Part shown: positions 7,897-16,795 of the stretch, one piece after another | Numbering within the stretch: position 1 is the stretch's first letter | How the letters are laid out: each line of letters begins with the position of its first letter | Assembly: GCF_029351045.1 (NCBI RefSeq) | Contig: NZ_JARKIN010000001.1 | Location: forward strand, 3,832,501-3,896,500 | DNA: 64,000 nucleotides | Direction of reading: 5' to 3' | Origin: Streptomyces sp. WMMB303 | GTDB lineage: Bacteria > Actinomycetota > Actinomycetes > Streptomycetales > Streptomycetaceae | Notes under the pieces: model-generated | What the model was told of the DNA's origin: nothing | The model's database searches: none | Seen by the model: the letters and a program-made list of their open reading frames with translations, nothing else | Translations under genes and position numbers: made by a program

Positions 7897-8868
7897 ATGA
7901 GCTCCCCCACAGGACCGGACAATGGCCTGCCCGTACGAATGCCACGTCCCCGCCAGCCCGGACGGCACCGCCGGCCGGAGCCCGTCGTCGCCCCCGAGGG
8001 CGCGCCGGCACTGGTTCTGGCCGTCCCCGGCGCCCCCTCCGGTGCCACGCGCAGTCTCGCCGAGGAGACGCTGAGCATCGCGCGCTCGGAGCTGCCCGGC
8101 CTCGACGCGCGCATCGGTTTCACCGAGGGCGACGACGGGGAGTTCCCGACCATTCGCTCGGCTCTCGCCCAGGCGGTCGAGGACCGGGCGACGCGCCGCC
8201 GGTACGCGCGCGAGGCGGCGGCCATGGCGGAGGAGGCCGGTTCTCCCGAGCAGGAGGCAGCGGTCGCGGCCCCGCCGGCCGACACCGCCGACGACGGGCT
8301 GCCGGCGGTGGTGGTGCCGCTGCTGGCCGGCCCGGATGCCGCGCAGCTGCGCCACATCCGCCAGGAGGTGCTCAACAGCGGCTCCGGCGCCGAGCTGACC
8401 GACGTACTGGGTCCGCACCCGCTGCTCGCGGAAGGCGTGCATGTGCGCCTCTCCGAGGCGGGGCTGGCACGTGCCGACCGGGCACGGCTGTTCACCGTCG
8501 CGACGGCGGCCGACGGCATCATCCTGGCGACCATAGGCGGGGAAGAGGCAGTGCAGGCGGCCGGTATCACCGGCATGCTGCTGGCCGCCCGGCTCGCGGT
8601 GCCGGTGCTCGCCGCGGCGCTCGACGACGAGGGCGCCGTCCAGCAGATCGCCGAGCAGCTCCGCAACTCCGGTTCCCAGCAGTTGGCCGTCGCGCCGTGC
8701 CTGATCGGCCCGGAGATCGCCGAGGGCCTGCTGGAGGCCGCGGCGGAGGAGGCGGGCTGCTCGGCCGCGGAACCGCTGGGCGCTTACCCGGCGCTGGGGA
8801 AGCTCGTGGCCTCCACGTACGCCGCCAAGGCGGGTATCGCGCAGCCGCAGGGGGCGTCGGCGCGCTGA
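7897..8868 (+). CDS. sirohydrochlorin chelatase-like (CbiX/SirB family) protein
   Basis: A 323-residue protein with two related alpha/beta halves, as in the long-form CbiX-type chelatases. The first half begins A-L-V-L-A-V-P-G-A-P-S and the second P-A-V-V-V-P-L-L-A-G-P-D, each followed by a helical region. The canonical N-terminal H-G-S metal-coordinating motif of true chelatases is not present (V-P-G-A-P-S in its place), so catalytic activity is uncertain. The ATG at 7897 is preferred because the residues M-S-S-P-T-G-P look like the family start; an in-frame ATG exists at 7822. Isolated gene with a hairpin behind it. Confidence 0.6.
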   Translation: MSSPTGPDNGLPVRMPRPRQPGRHRRPEPVVAPEGAPALVLAVPGAPSGATRSLAEETLSIARSELPGLDARIGFTEGDDGEFPTIRSALAQAVEDRATRRRYAREAAAMAEEAGSPEQEAAVAAPPADTADDGLPAVVVPLLAGPDAAQLRHIRQEVLNSGSGAELTDVLGPHPLLAEGVHVRLSEAGLARADRARLFTVATAADGIILATIGGEEAVQAAGITGMLLAARLAVPVLAAALDDEGAVQQIAEQLRNSGSQQLAVAPCLIGPEIAEGLLEAAAEEAGCSAAEPLGAYPALGKLVASTYAAKAGIAQPQGASAR

Positions 8869-8874
8869 GCGCCC

Positions 8875-8932
8875 GCCCGGCCTCCCAGGGCGCCCGCGGG
8901 GGCGGGCCGCCCGGCGCCCCCGCCGGCCGGGC
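8875..8932. terminator. GC-rich hairpin terminator
   Basis: Outer arms GCCCGGCC (8875-8882) and GGCCGGGC (8925-8932) enclose further self-complementary GC-rich sequence. It lies in the 100-bp gap between the convergent chelatase-like and lactonase-like genes. Confidence 0.6.
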
Positions 8933-8968
8933 TGAGCCACCCCTTCCGGTGCGCCACCGCTGGGCACC

Positions 8969-10096
8969 TCATGCTCTGGCGTCCGGGTCGATGACGACGC
9001 AGGAGGCCGACGGCGCGGACAAGGAGCCCGCCGGTCGCGGGGTCCCGGTGACCGGGTCGATCTCGAACCAGGTGACGTCGCCCGAGCGCTCGTTGGCGGC
9101 ATAGAGCCAGCGGCCTGCCGGGTGCACCGCCAGGTCGCGGGGCCAGCGGCCACCGCAGGGCACGGTGGCGACGCGCTCGGGCAGTGCGGAGGCGGCCAGG
9201 TCCAGGACGGCGATGCTGTCCTCGCCCCGGTTCGCGGCCCAGGCGAAGCGCCCGTCGGGTGCGAGGACGAACGCGGAGGGGTGGTTGACCGCCGCGCCCT
9301 CCGGCGCCACGAGCCGGGTCTCGCCGAGCGGCTCCAGCGCGCCTCGGGTGGGGTCCCAACTGCAGGTCGTCACCGTCGAGTCCAGCTCGTTGACTACATA
9401 CGCCCGCCGGGCGCCGGTCCGCCCGCCCCCGGACGTGGGCCCGAACGCCAGGTGGCGGGGGCCGGTTCCGGGCCGGAGCGGGACCTCGCGGTGGAGCCGC
9501 AGGCCGGCATCGGTGTTCCGCAGGCCGTAGATCCACACCGAGTCGGTTCCCAGGTCGGTGCAGAGCAGCCAGCGACCTGACGGGTCGGGGGTGACGCCGT
9601 GCGCGTGCGGCCCCTCCTGCCGCTCCCCGACCGGGCCCCGGCCGCGGTGCTGGTGCGTGCGCGCCGGCGCACCGGGGGTGCCGTCGGCGTGCAGGGGCAG
9701 CATGCTGACGCTGCCGGAGGTGTAGTTCGCGGTGCAGAGGCCGCCCCCGGTCACCGCCAGATGCGTGGGACCGGCGCCTCCGACGGCGACCGTGTCCAGC
9801 AGCACGGGGACAGTGCCGAGGGAGGGGCCGCCCGTGGGGGGACTTCCGGCCGGGCCGGTGCCGTCGAGGCACAGCGCCGCGACCGCTCCGCGGTCGGTCT
9901 CACTGACGGCGTAGAGGAGGCCGCCCGCGGGCGCCAGAGCGAGAAACGAGGGATTCGTGACGGCGTCGTCCGTGTGGTGCAGGGCGCTCAGCGCGCCGGT
10001 GCGGGGGTCGAGGGCCGCGGTGGTGATACCCCGGCCCCCGGCCGAGGTGAACGATCCGATGTACGCCCGTGGGTACCGCCGCGTACTGCTGTTCAT
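8969..10096 (-). CDS. lactonase-family seven-bladed beta-propeller protein
   Basis: A 375-residue protein of the 6-phosphogluconolactonase/YkgB-like propeller family. Typical blade motifs are seen: A-Y-I-G-S-F-T at the N-terminus, N-P-S-F-L-A-L, A-P-A-G-G-L-L-Y-A-V-S-E, G-P-T-H-L-A-V, P-S-G-R-W-L-L-C-T-D-L-G, G-P-R-H-L-A-F, Y-V-V-N-E, A-P-D-G-R-F-A-W-A-A-N-R-G, W-P-R-D-L-A-V-H-P-A-G-R-W-L-Y-A-A-N. No signal peptide is evident, so it is probably cytosolic. Substrate is not known. ATG at 10096. Confidence 0.8.
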   Translation of the reverse strand: MNSSTRRYPRAYIGSFTSAGGRGITTAALDPRTGALSALHHTDDAVTNPSFLALAPAGGLLYAVSETDRGAVAALCLDGTGPAGSPPTGGPSLGTVPVLLDTVAVGGAGPTHLAVTGGGLCTANYTSGSVSMLPLHADGTPGAPARTHQHRGRGPVGERQEGPHAHGVTPDPSGRWLLCTDLGTDSVWIYGLRNTDAGLRLHREVPLRPGTGPRHLAFGPTSGGGRTGARRAYVVNELDSTVTTCSWDPTRGALEPLGETRLVAPEGAAVNHPSAFVLAPDGRFAWAANRGEDSIAVLDLAASALPERVATVPCGGRWPRDLAVHPAGRWLYAANERSGDVTWFEIDPVTGTPRPAGSLSAPSASCVVIDPDARA

Positions 10097-10255
10097 CGCA
10101 CAGCCCCTTCGCCGCTCCGCCTGGAGGGCACGACGGTAACAGGCGGGCCACGCTTGGTCTGGACCAATTGGGTCGCCTTGCTCCGCACAGAGCGCGCGGT
10201 CGACCTGCTCCGCCCCGAGCGGACCGGCGCCGCGGCCCGGCCCTGCGGTGCACCC

Positions 10256-11821
10256 TCAGGCCGCCGCTCTCGGGTGGGTGTGCAGCGGCGCGGCGAGCTG
10301 GTGGAGCGCGTCCTCCAAAGCGTGCAGATGCACCAGTGCACGATCACCGGACGCGGGCGACTCCGCGGCCGCAGCCATCGGGACGGCGCTGCCGCGGGCC
10401 GGGACGATCCGGGCCCCCGCCGGAGCCGCCAACCGGTGCACCGCGGCCTCGACGCGCTCACAGGCCGCGGTGAGCCGGGCGTCGTGCGAGGCGGCGGGGT
10501 CGGCCGCGGCCTCGGCCAGACCGCGGATCCGGCGGGCGCAGTCGTCCAGCAGAGCCAGCACCTGACGGGCCCTGGCCTTGCGTGCGCGCAGCGGGCTGAG
10601 GGGATGGACGAGCGGCGCAACCGACAGCCGCACGCGCCCCAGCAGCAGTTCCAGCTCCGCGACCCGCGGTTCGGGGCCGTCGCCGCCGCCGCCCGCGAGG
10701 CGGTCCGCCGCCTCCCTGGCGCATTCGTGCACGCAGTGCACCGCACGCCGTATCCACACCTCGGTCGCGGCGTGAGTGGTGACGGGCAGCACGAGGGCGA
10801 CCGCGAGTACCGCACCCAGCGCGCCCACCGCGGTCTCCTGCAGCCGCAGCCCGAGCAGGCCGGGGTGGAGGACGCCGAGCAGACCGTAGAGCATGCCGAC
10901 CATGAGCGTGACGAAGAACATCATCCACGAGTAGGACAACGGTGCGGTGTAGAAGATCCCGAAGACGCAGCAGGCCACGACGGCGAGCGTGGGCGTGACG
11001 GCGCCGTCCGCGGGCACCGCGACCAGCAGGCCGGCGGCCAGTCCCGTGACGGTGCCCAGCACCCGGCGGAAGCCGCGGACGAGCGTCTCGCCCCGGGAAG
11101 CGGTGTTCACGAAGATCCACCAGGCGGCACCGACCGCCCAGTACCAGCGGTCCAGGGACAGCACCTGCCCCGCGGCCAGGGCGAATCCGCAGGCGGTGAG
11201 CGCCTGGAACGCCTGCCGGGTGGTGGGCCGGGCCAATCCCCGGCCGCCGACGGGCGCGACGGCGGGCTGCGGCACCGCACCGCGCTCGAGCGGCCACAGC
11301 ACGAACCGGGTGAGCGAGGCCGCCGCGAGCGCCAGCAGCCCGGCGGCGAACGTCTCCAGAAGCCGGTCGGGCTCCGTACGCAGGAACTGCGCGGCGAAGA
11401 ACTGCATGAAGGCGAAGATGCCCAGCGCGTTGCCGCGCGGCCCCCAGCGGCGTGCGTACACCCCGGCGAAGACCACCGCGAGGAACGCGACATCCCGGGC
11501 GAGCGGCTGCTCATGCAGGAACGCGGCCAGCGCCAGCACGGGGAAGCCGGCCGCGGGCAGCAGCGCCGTGGTGCGGCCCTGCGCCCGCACGGTCGAGTCC
11601 GCGACGGTGAACAGCGCGAGGAGCGCCACCAGCCCGCCCGCGACGGTGGCCTGCAGCGGCAGACCGGCGCCCGCGCAGCCGGCGACCGCGAGTCCGATGC
11701 CGATGACAGCGCGTGCCGAGACGCGCGCCCGGTGTGAGCGTTCGGGACCGAGTGCCGCGACGGTGCGACGGAGGAGATGTGCTGGGGTACTTCCCCCGGG
11801 CTTCCGAAGCGACGTGTCCAA
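10256..11821 (-). CDS. FUSC-family membrane protein (aromatic-acid exporter type)
   Basis: Integral membrane protein with the duplicated helix architecture of the FUSC/YccS family: two bundles of about six hydrophobic helices (roughly residues 30-185 and 205-350) separated and followed by cytosolic helical parts. Such proteins are linked to export of aromatic acids or cell-envelope stress. I chose a TTG at 11821 because GGAGGGG lies 6 nt upstream and the open frame before it (to 11914) has no conserved content; an in-frame GTG at 11887 is an alternative. Divergent from the HAD phosphatase gene. Confidence 0.7.
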   Translation of the reverse strand: MDTSLRKPGGSTPAHLLRRTVAALGPERSHRARVSARAVIGIGLAVAGCAGAGLPLQATVAGGLVALLALFTVADSTVRAQGRTTALLPAAGFPVLALAAFLHEQPLARDVAFLAVVFAGVYARRWGPRGNALGIFAFMQFFAAQFLRTEPDRLLETFAAGLLALAAASLTRFVLWPLERGAVPQPAVAPVGGRGLARPTTRQAFQALTACGFALAAGQVLSLDRWYWAVGAAWWIFVNTASRGETLVRGFRRVLGTVTGLAAGLLVAVPADGAVTPTLAVVACCVFGIFYTAPLSYSWMMFFVTLMVGMLYGLLGVLHPGLLGLRLQETAVGALGAVLAVALVLPVTTHAATEVWIRRAVHCVHECAREAADRLAGGGGDGPEPRVAELELLLGRVRLSVAPLVHPLSPLRARKARARQVLALLDDCARRIRGLAEAAADPAASHDARLTAACERVEAAVHRLAAPAGARIVPARGSAVPMAAAAESPASGDRALVHLHALEDALHQLAAPLHTHPRAAA

Positions 11822-11934
11822 AACCCCTCCAATCCGGGCTGACCTGGTAGACCACGCGTCCACATGCTGGTACGAAGAGGAAAGCACCCCTTCCCACCTG
11901 CTACCAAATCGCACGCGTTTGACATGCTGGGCTC

Positions 11935-12663
11935 GTGATCAGTTCTGCCGCCGCACCCGCGGTCGTCTTCGACCTGGACGGCACTCTCGTCGACAGCGAG
12001 CCGCACTACTACGAGGCGGGCAGGCGTCTGCTCGCCGCCCACGGCGTTCCGGGCTTCAGCTGGGCCGAGCACGCGCGGTTCATCGGAATCGGGACGCGGG
12101 AGACCCTCGCCGCCCTCCGCCGCGAACACGGGCTCACCGCGTCCGTGGACACCCTGCTGGCGGAGAAGAACCGCCTCTACCTCCAGTCGGTGCGCTCCGG
12201 CCCCGAGGTGTTCCCCGAGATGCGAAAGCTCGTGGAGCACCTGCATGCCGGCGGGCATCCGCTGGCGGTGGCCTCCGGATCGTCGCGCGGCGCCATCGAC
12301 GCGGTACTCGGAGCGACCAGCCTGGATGAGCTGCTTCCGCTCCGAGTGTCGGCGGAGGAGGTGCCGCATGGCAAGCCCCGGCCGGATGTCTTCCTGGAGG
12401 CGGCCCGCAGGCTCGGTGTCTCCCCCGCGGACTGTGTGGCCGTCGAGGACGCCCCGGCGGGGGCCGAGGCTGCCCGGCGCGCGGGAATGCGGTGCGTCGC
12501 CCTGCCGTACCTGGCCGAGCAGGCCGCCGATCCGGGGTTCGCGGGCGCGGGCCTGCTGTTCCCCGGGGGTCAGCGCGCGTGCGACGCGCAGCAGATCTAC
12601 GACTGGATGACCGGCCGCCCGGCCGCTGACCCGCCGCCCTCCGGCGGCCCGCAGCGGGCGTGA
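11935..12663 (+). CDS. HAD-superfamily hydrolase, beta-phosphoglucomutase-like subfamily
   Basis: A 242-residue HAD phosphatase. Motif I is F-D-L-D-G-T with nucleophile D13 and acid/base D15; motif II serine is in V-A-S-G-S-S near residue 118; motif III lysine in H-G-K-P-R-P-D; motif IV in V-E-D-A-P-A-G-A. A four-helix cap domain sits between motifs I and II. This family dephosphorylates or isomerises sugar phosphates, but the substrate cannot be read from sequence. GTG start at 11935, no clear ribosome-binding site. Confidence 0.85.
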   Translation: MISSAAAPAVVFDLDGTLVDSEPHYYEAGRRLLAAHGVPGFSWAEHARFIGIGTRETLAALRREHGLTASVDTLLAEKNRLYLQSVRSGPEVFPEMRKLVEHLHAGGHPLAVASGSSRGAIDAVLGATSLDELLPLRVSAEEVPHGKPRPDVFLEAARRLGVSPADCVAVEDAPAGAEAARRAGMRCVALPYLAEQAADPGFAGAGLLFPGGQRACDAQQIYDWMTGRPAADPPPSGGPQRA

Positions 12664-12810
12664 GGGCGCGGATCCGGAACGCCCGAGGCCGGGAGGTCGG
12701 GTCCGGGACGCACGGCACGAAGAGCGCCGGCCCGGGCCACATGGACTGAAGGGGCTGAACCGGAACGCACGGGAGTGGGAGCGCCGCGCCGGAGCGCGGA
12801 CGAAAGGGCG

Positions 12811-12839
12811 CGGACGGCGGTCGGGGTTCCCGCCGTCCG
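12811..12839. terminator. hairpin terminator between convergent genes
   Basis: Perfect 10-bp inverted repeat (CGGACGGCGG at 12811-12820, its complement at 12830-12839, 9-nt loop) in the 241-bp gap between the convergent HAD and lipoprotein genes. The rest of this gap shows no gene. Confidence 0.65.
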
Positions 12840-12904
12840 TGGGTCCGCCGCCTCCGGCACCGGGCGCGAGGAAGCCGGTCCGTGCGGGACCGGCCGCGCG
12901 GGCA

Positions 12905-13738
12905 TCAGCCGCCCGTGGGCCGGACCGTGTTCATGATCTTCTTCATGTCGTCGGCGGTCAGCGCATCGGGCACGCCCTGGTCCGCGTAGATCACCCAGCC
13001 GTGCATGGTCCCGTCGGGGAGCTTCTGCGCGATGCTGTGCACCACGGCCTTCGGCGGCACGCACGCGCTCGGCCGGTTGGTGACGGTGACCTGGGCGGTC
13101 GCCGTGTAACCCTCGATGCCGCCGTGCTTCCAGGGCTTCGCCTGGCTGACCTTGATCTTGGGCTTGTGCTCCTTGCCGCCGTACGCGGCGAAGCCCCAGT
13201 TGCCGGCCCAGTTGCGGGCGTTCTCCTGAAGGGAGCCCTCCTTGCCGCCGCCGGTGGTACCGACGGTGGCGAGCTGGCCCTTGCCCGCCTCGCCGATCGT
13301 ATCGGGATTGGGGTTGGAGCTGCAGCCGCCCTCGCGGTAGTTGGCCGCCGCGGTCATGACGACGATCGGCTTGCCGTCCTTGTCCGTGTAGGAGAGGGCC
13401 GTCCCCTTGTCCAGGACCTTCCACTTCTCGGCCTTGGCGGGCACGTCGTAGCGGAAGTGGTGCTTCTGCGAGGTCTGGGTCTGCCATCCCTCGACCATCG
13501 GCTCGTCGCCGGCGGGGGCCGTCGGGCCGGAGGACTGCGAGGCCTGCTCCGAGGGGCTCTTCGAGGCGGCGGACTCCTTGTCACTGCCCTTGCCGGTGTC
13601 GTCGTTGCACCCGCTCAACGCGACGGCCAGTCCCATTCCGAGAGCCGCGACCAGGGTCCTCTTTCTCCGGTGGGCCGGCGCCGCCGGGGTGGGCTGCGGG
13701 TGTCGAGTGGTGCGCTGTGGGACATTTGACTGATACAT
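12905..13738 (-). CDS. secreted lipoprotein of unknown function
   Basis: A 277-residue lipoprotein: basic N-region (H-R-R-K-R), hydrophobic h-region, and a lipobox L-S-G-C with the lipidated cysteine at about residue 44. A Ser/Lys/Glu-rich linker follows, then a globular domain of about 200 residues starting F-R-Y-D-V-P and including D-K-D-G-K-P and G-Y-T-A-T-A-Q-V-T-V; it resembles small Streptomyces lipoproteins that lack assigned function. It would sit on the outer face of the membrane. ATG at 13738. Confidence 0.7.
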   Translation of the reverse strand: MYQSNVPQRTTRHPQPTPAAPAHRRKRTLVAALGMGLAVALSGCNDDTGKGSDKESAASKSPSEQASQSSGPTAPAGDEPMVEGWQTQTSQKHHFRYDVPAKAEKWKVLDKGTALSYTDKDGKPIVVMTAAANYREGGCSSNPNPDTIGEAGKGQLATVGTTGGGKEGSLQENARNWAGNWGFAAYGGKEHKPKIKVSQAKPWKHGGIEGYTATAQVTVTNRPSACVPPKAVVHSIAQKLPDGTMHGWVIYADQGVPDALTADDMKKIMNTVRPTGG

Positions 13739-13996
13739 GATCAACACTCTAGGCGAATCCCACCGCTGCTCCGACACCGGACGGGCCTCCCTTACGAGAC
13801 GCATACCGGCCCGTGACACGGCGCGCAAAACCGTCCCCGGACAAGAACGCGGGCCCCGGGCGACCACAGCGCCCGCCAGATTCCGGAAACCGTTACCGAA
13901 CACCGGACCGGCGGACCGCGAAGAGGCCCGGAGGCCGAGCCCGGGCAGCGCCAACCACCCGCGCACGGCCCTCCGTCGCCGCCACCCGCAGCCGTT

Positions 13997-14025
13997 TTGG
14001 ATCACCTCCGGATCCTCAATACGAT
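13997..14025 (+). promoter_or_regulatory. housekeeping-type promoter giving a leaderless transcript
   Basis: TTGGAT (13997-14002) and TACGAT (14020-14025) are separated by 17 bp, and the ATG of the VWA gene begins 6 nt after the -10. No Shine-Dalgarno precedes the ATG, so transcription probably starts on or next to the start codon. Among the best promoter matches in the window. Confidence 0.6.
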
Positions 14026-14031
14026 CTGGCG

Positions 14032-15297
14032 ATGATCATCAGAAGACGGCTCGTGACCGGGGCGTGCGCCCTGCTCATGGCCCTGCCCCTCGGGCTTCTC
14101 CCGACCGGCACCGCGAGCGCCGAGCCCGCGTCGGACGAGGACGCCCCCAAAGTCGAATTGACGCTCGACGTCAGCGGCTCCATGCGGAAGCGCGACATCG
14201 ACGGCAGGTCCCGGATGGCCGCGGCCAAGCAGGCGTTCAACGAAGTCATCGACGCGGTACCGGACGAGGTACAGCTCGGGATCCGGACACTGGGCGCCCG
14301 CTACCGCGGTGACGACCGGAAGGAAGGCTGCAAGGACACCCACCAGCTCTACCGGGTCGGCCCGCTGGACCGCACCGAGGCGAAGACGTCCGTGGCAACG
14401 CTCGCCCCCACCGGCTGGACGCCCATCGGCCCGGCGCTGCGCGCCGCCGCCGACGACCTCGAGGGCGGCGAGGGTTCCCGCCGCATCGTCCTCATCACCG
14501 ACGGTGAGGACACCTGCGCACCGCTCGACCCCTGCGTGGTGGCGCGCGAGATCGCCGCGAAGGGCATCCACCTGACCGTGGACACGCTCGGTCTGGTCCC
14601 CGACGCCAAGACCCGCGAACAGCTCAGCTGCATCGCGGAGGCCACCGGAGGCACCTACACCTCCGTCCGGCACACCGAGGAACTCACCGACCGGGTCAAC
14701 CAGTTGGTCGACCGCACGGCCGACCCGGTCGCCGTCCCCGAGCCGGCCGAAGGCGCCCGGACGTGCTCCCGGGCGCCGAAACTGCGCCCGGGCCTGTACA
14801 GCGACCGGGAGAAATTCGGTCAGCACCGCTTCTACCGGGTCGAGGTTCCGCCCGGAAAAGAGCTGCGCGCCTCGGTGAGCATCGGGGCCGACCGGACCGT
14901 CCACCACGACTACGGCGTTCTGCTCCGCGCCGTGACGGTCCACGGCCGCGAGATCGTCCGCGGCTCCGAGGCCGGCGACGGGCGCACCGACCTGATATCC
15001 ACCGGCCTGCGCTACCCCAAGGCTCCGGCCGACGAGGACGAGGCGCCTGCGGAAACCGTGTGCCTCCAGGTCAGCAACTCCTTCTCGGCGCCCGACTCGG
15101 TCAAGACCGAGCCCGGTCTGCCCCTGGAGCTGACGGTCGACCTGGTGGAGGCTCCGCACGAGGCGGCCGACGTCGCCTCCTTCGGCCTGGGCCGCGGCTG
15201 GTGGATGCTGGGCGTCCTCACGCTCTCCGGTCTGCTGGCCGGCCTGCTGTGGGGCTGGCTCTCCCGCTGGCGCAACCCCGTCAGGAGGGGCAACTGA
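14032..15297 (+). CDS. secreted VWA-domain protein with C-terminal membrane anchor
   Basis: A 421-residue protein with a signal peptide (hydrophobic core about residues 8-27, cleavage after A-S-A at about 30), a von Willebrand factor A domain with an intact MIDAS start D46-x-S-x-S50 and later T-P-I-G-P-A-L and I-T-D-G-E-D-T motifs, then an extracellular beta-rich domain (about 245-380), and one C-terminal membrane helix followed by a basic tail. It should present a metal-dependent adhesion domain on the outer surface. It begins as a probable leaderless message and overlaps the next gene. Confidence 0.82.
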   Translation: MIIRRRLVTGACALLMALPLGLLPTGTASAEPASDEDAPKVELTLDVSGSMRKRDIDGRSRMAAAKQAFNEVIDAVPDEVQLGIRTLGARYRGDDRKEGCKDTHQLYRVGPLDRTEAKTSVATLAPTGWTPIGPALRAAADDLEGGEGSRRIVLITDGEDTCAPLDPCVVAREIAAKGIHLTVDTLGLVPDAKTREQLSCIAEATGGTYTSVRHTEELTDRVNQLVDRTADPVAVPEPAEGARTCSRAPKLRPGLYSDREKFGQHRFYRVEVPPGKELRASVSIGADRTVHHDYGVLLRAVTVHGREIVRGSEAGDGRTDLISTGLRYPKAPADEDEAPAETVCLQVSNSFSAPDSVKTEPGLPLELTVDLVEAPHEAADVASFGLGRGWWMLGVLTLSGLLAGLLWGWLSRWRNPVRRGN

Positions 15298-16142
15298 TGC
15301 GTATGATCCGCACCCTGGCAAGCACGACGCTGGCCTGCGCGGCGCTGTTCGCGGGAACGGGCGGCGCGGCGGCGGACAGCCCCTCACCCGACGCCGAGGA
15401 CGGCAAGTCCGGACCGACCCGGGCCGGTACCGGCTTCCGCGATGCCGCAGCCGTTCCCCCGGGCCGCTCGGCCACCGCGAACGCGTCCAGCGGCGACTAC
15501 CTGTACTGGGTCTTCCCTCTCGACACCGGGCAGCGCGCCACCTTCAAGGCCGAGGTCGAGCTGCCCGAGCAGTCCGCCCGGCACGGCGACTCGACCTGGC
15601 GCATCGACGTGTACGACGGGCTCCGCCGCCGGCAGCCCTGCATGTACGGCATGCAGAGCAGAGTGGCCACCGAGGACACCGCATCGGTCGAGCTGTCCTG
15701 CACCCTGCGTCCGGTGCGTTCGCTGACCGATCCGTGGTCGGCGCACCCGCTGCCGGGCAGCTACTACCTGCGGCTGACCGCCGTGGACGCCCCCGAGAAG
15801 GATCTCGGACTGCCGGTTCGGGCGCAGGTCGAGGCCGTCACCACGGACGCCGGCGGCGCACACGCGGTCGACGGGGCCCTGGCCGCCCCCCTGACCCCGG
15901 GGGTATCCGCGACAGACGGCAAGGACGCGGAAGACGGCGAGGACGGCGAGGAAAACGCGAGCCCCGAAGCGCAACAGGGCCCGGCAGCCGTCGAGCCGGA
16001 GGACGGCTGGTCCTCCGGCCGCTGGTCCGACCGCTGGATCTGGACCGTCGCGGGAGGAGTCCTGGCCGCCCTCGGCACCCTGGGCGGCTACGCCCTCGCC
16101 CGCGGTCCGAGGCGCCCCTCCCGGATGCCACCGGGCGCCTGA
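15297..16142 (+). CDS. secreted membrane-anchored protein, partner of the VWA protein
   Basis: A 281-residue protein with signal peptide (cleavage near A-A-A-D, residue 26), an extracellular beta-rich domain (about 35-190), an acidic Asp/Glu-rich stretch near 205-230, and a C-terminal membrane helix with an Arg-rich cytosolic tail. The ATG overlaps the stop of the VWA gene (TGATG) and has GGAGG upstream, so the pair are made together. Its beta-rich domain resembles the region after the VWA domain in its neighbour, suggesting the two may be related and form one surface complex. No known function. Confidence 0.7.
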   Translation: MRMIRTLASTTLACAALFAGTGGAAADSPSPDAEDGKSGPTRAGTGFRDAAAVPPGRSATANASSGDYLYWVFPLDTGQRATFKAEVELPEQSARHGDSTWRIDVYDGLRRRQPCMYGMQSRVATEDTASVELSCTLRPVRSLTDPWSAHPLPGSYYLRLTAVDAPEKDLGLPVRAQVEAVTTDAGGAHAVDGALAAPLTPGVSATDGKDAEDGEDGEENASPEAQQGPAAVEPEDGWSSGRWSDRWIWTVAGGVLAALGTLGGYALARGPRRPSRMPPGA

Positions 16143-16795
16143 CCGAGCGGGCCCGATACGTGGTCCGGGCGGCGGATGCACCCCCGCCGCCCGGAGCACG
16201 TCGGTGGGGCGCGGGCGCGGCCGGGCCCCCGCACGCCCAAGGCTGTCCTGCGCCTCTGGACTCGGCGCCGCCGAGCCGGTGGAACATACCCCCCCCCACG
16301 CCCGGTTGCCGCGCCCGGGGTGCTCATTAAGGTATGTGCGGCGGCCGACCCCGCGGCCGTCGGGCAGCACGAGCCGCGCGAGCGCACGGGGGCGCGTCCG
16401 GGAGGCCACGGATCGAGAGGCGCGCGGCGGAGTGCCGGCCAGGAGGGGATACCGGGGGCGGTTGCGGTCGCCCGGTCGCCGGGGAAGAGCCGGGCCGGCG
16501 GGGCGCAGACGAGGGGCCCGGCACCACGGCCGGGCCGACAGAGTGTGGGGGCGACGATGCATCGGCTGGACGGAGCAGGCCCGGCACCCGGCCCGGCCCG
16601 GTACGGGCCCACCGGATCCGGAGTCCGGCTCGGCCCGTCCGCGCGGCCCGCGGAGGCCGGCGGTCCGGACCGTGTGTGCGGGCGGACGGTTCGGGCGGTG
16701 CCTGGTCGCCGCCGCGCGGCGCGGCACGGGGGAGAGCCAGGCGTCTCGACGGACAGGCAGGTCGCCGCCGCGGGCCGGACCGGCGCGGTGGGCGG
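16143..16795. other. gene-free region of about 650 bp
   Basis: No coding region with convincing composition was found; the open frames here are low-complexity arginine/glycine-rich shadows. It contains a C-tract near 16290 and a relatively AT-rich patch (TGCTCATTAAGGTATGTGC, about 16320-16338) that could be a promoter. Unusually long gap for this window. Confidence 0.4.
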
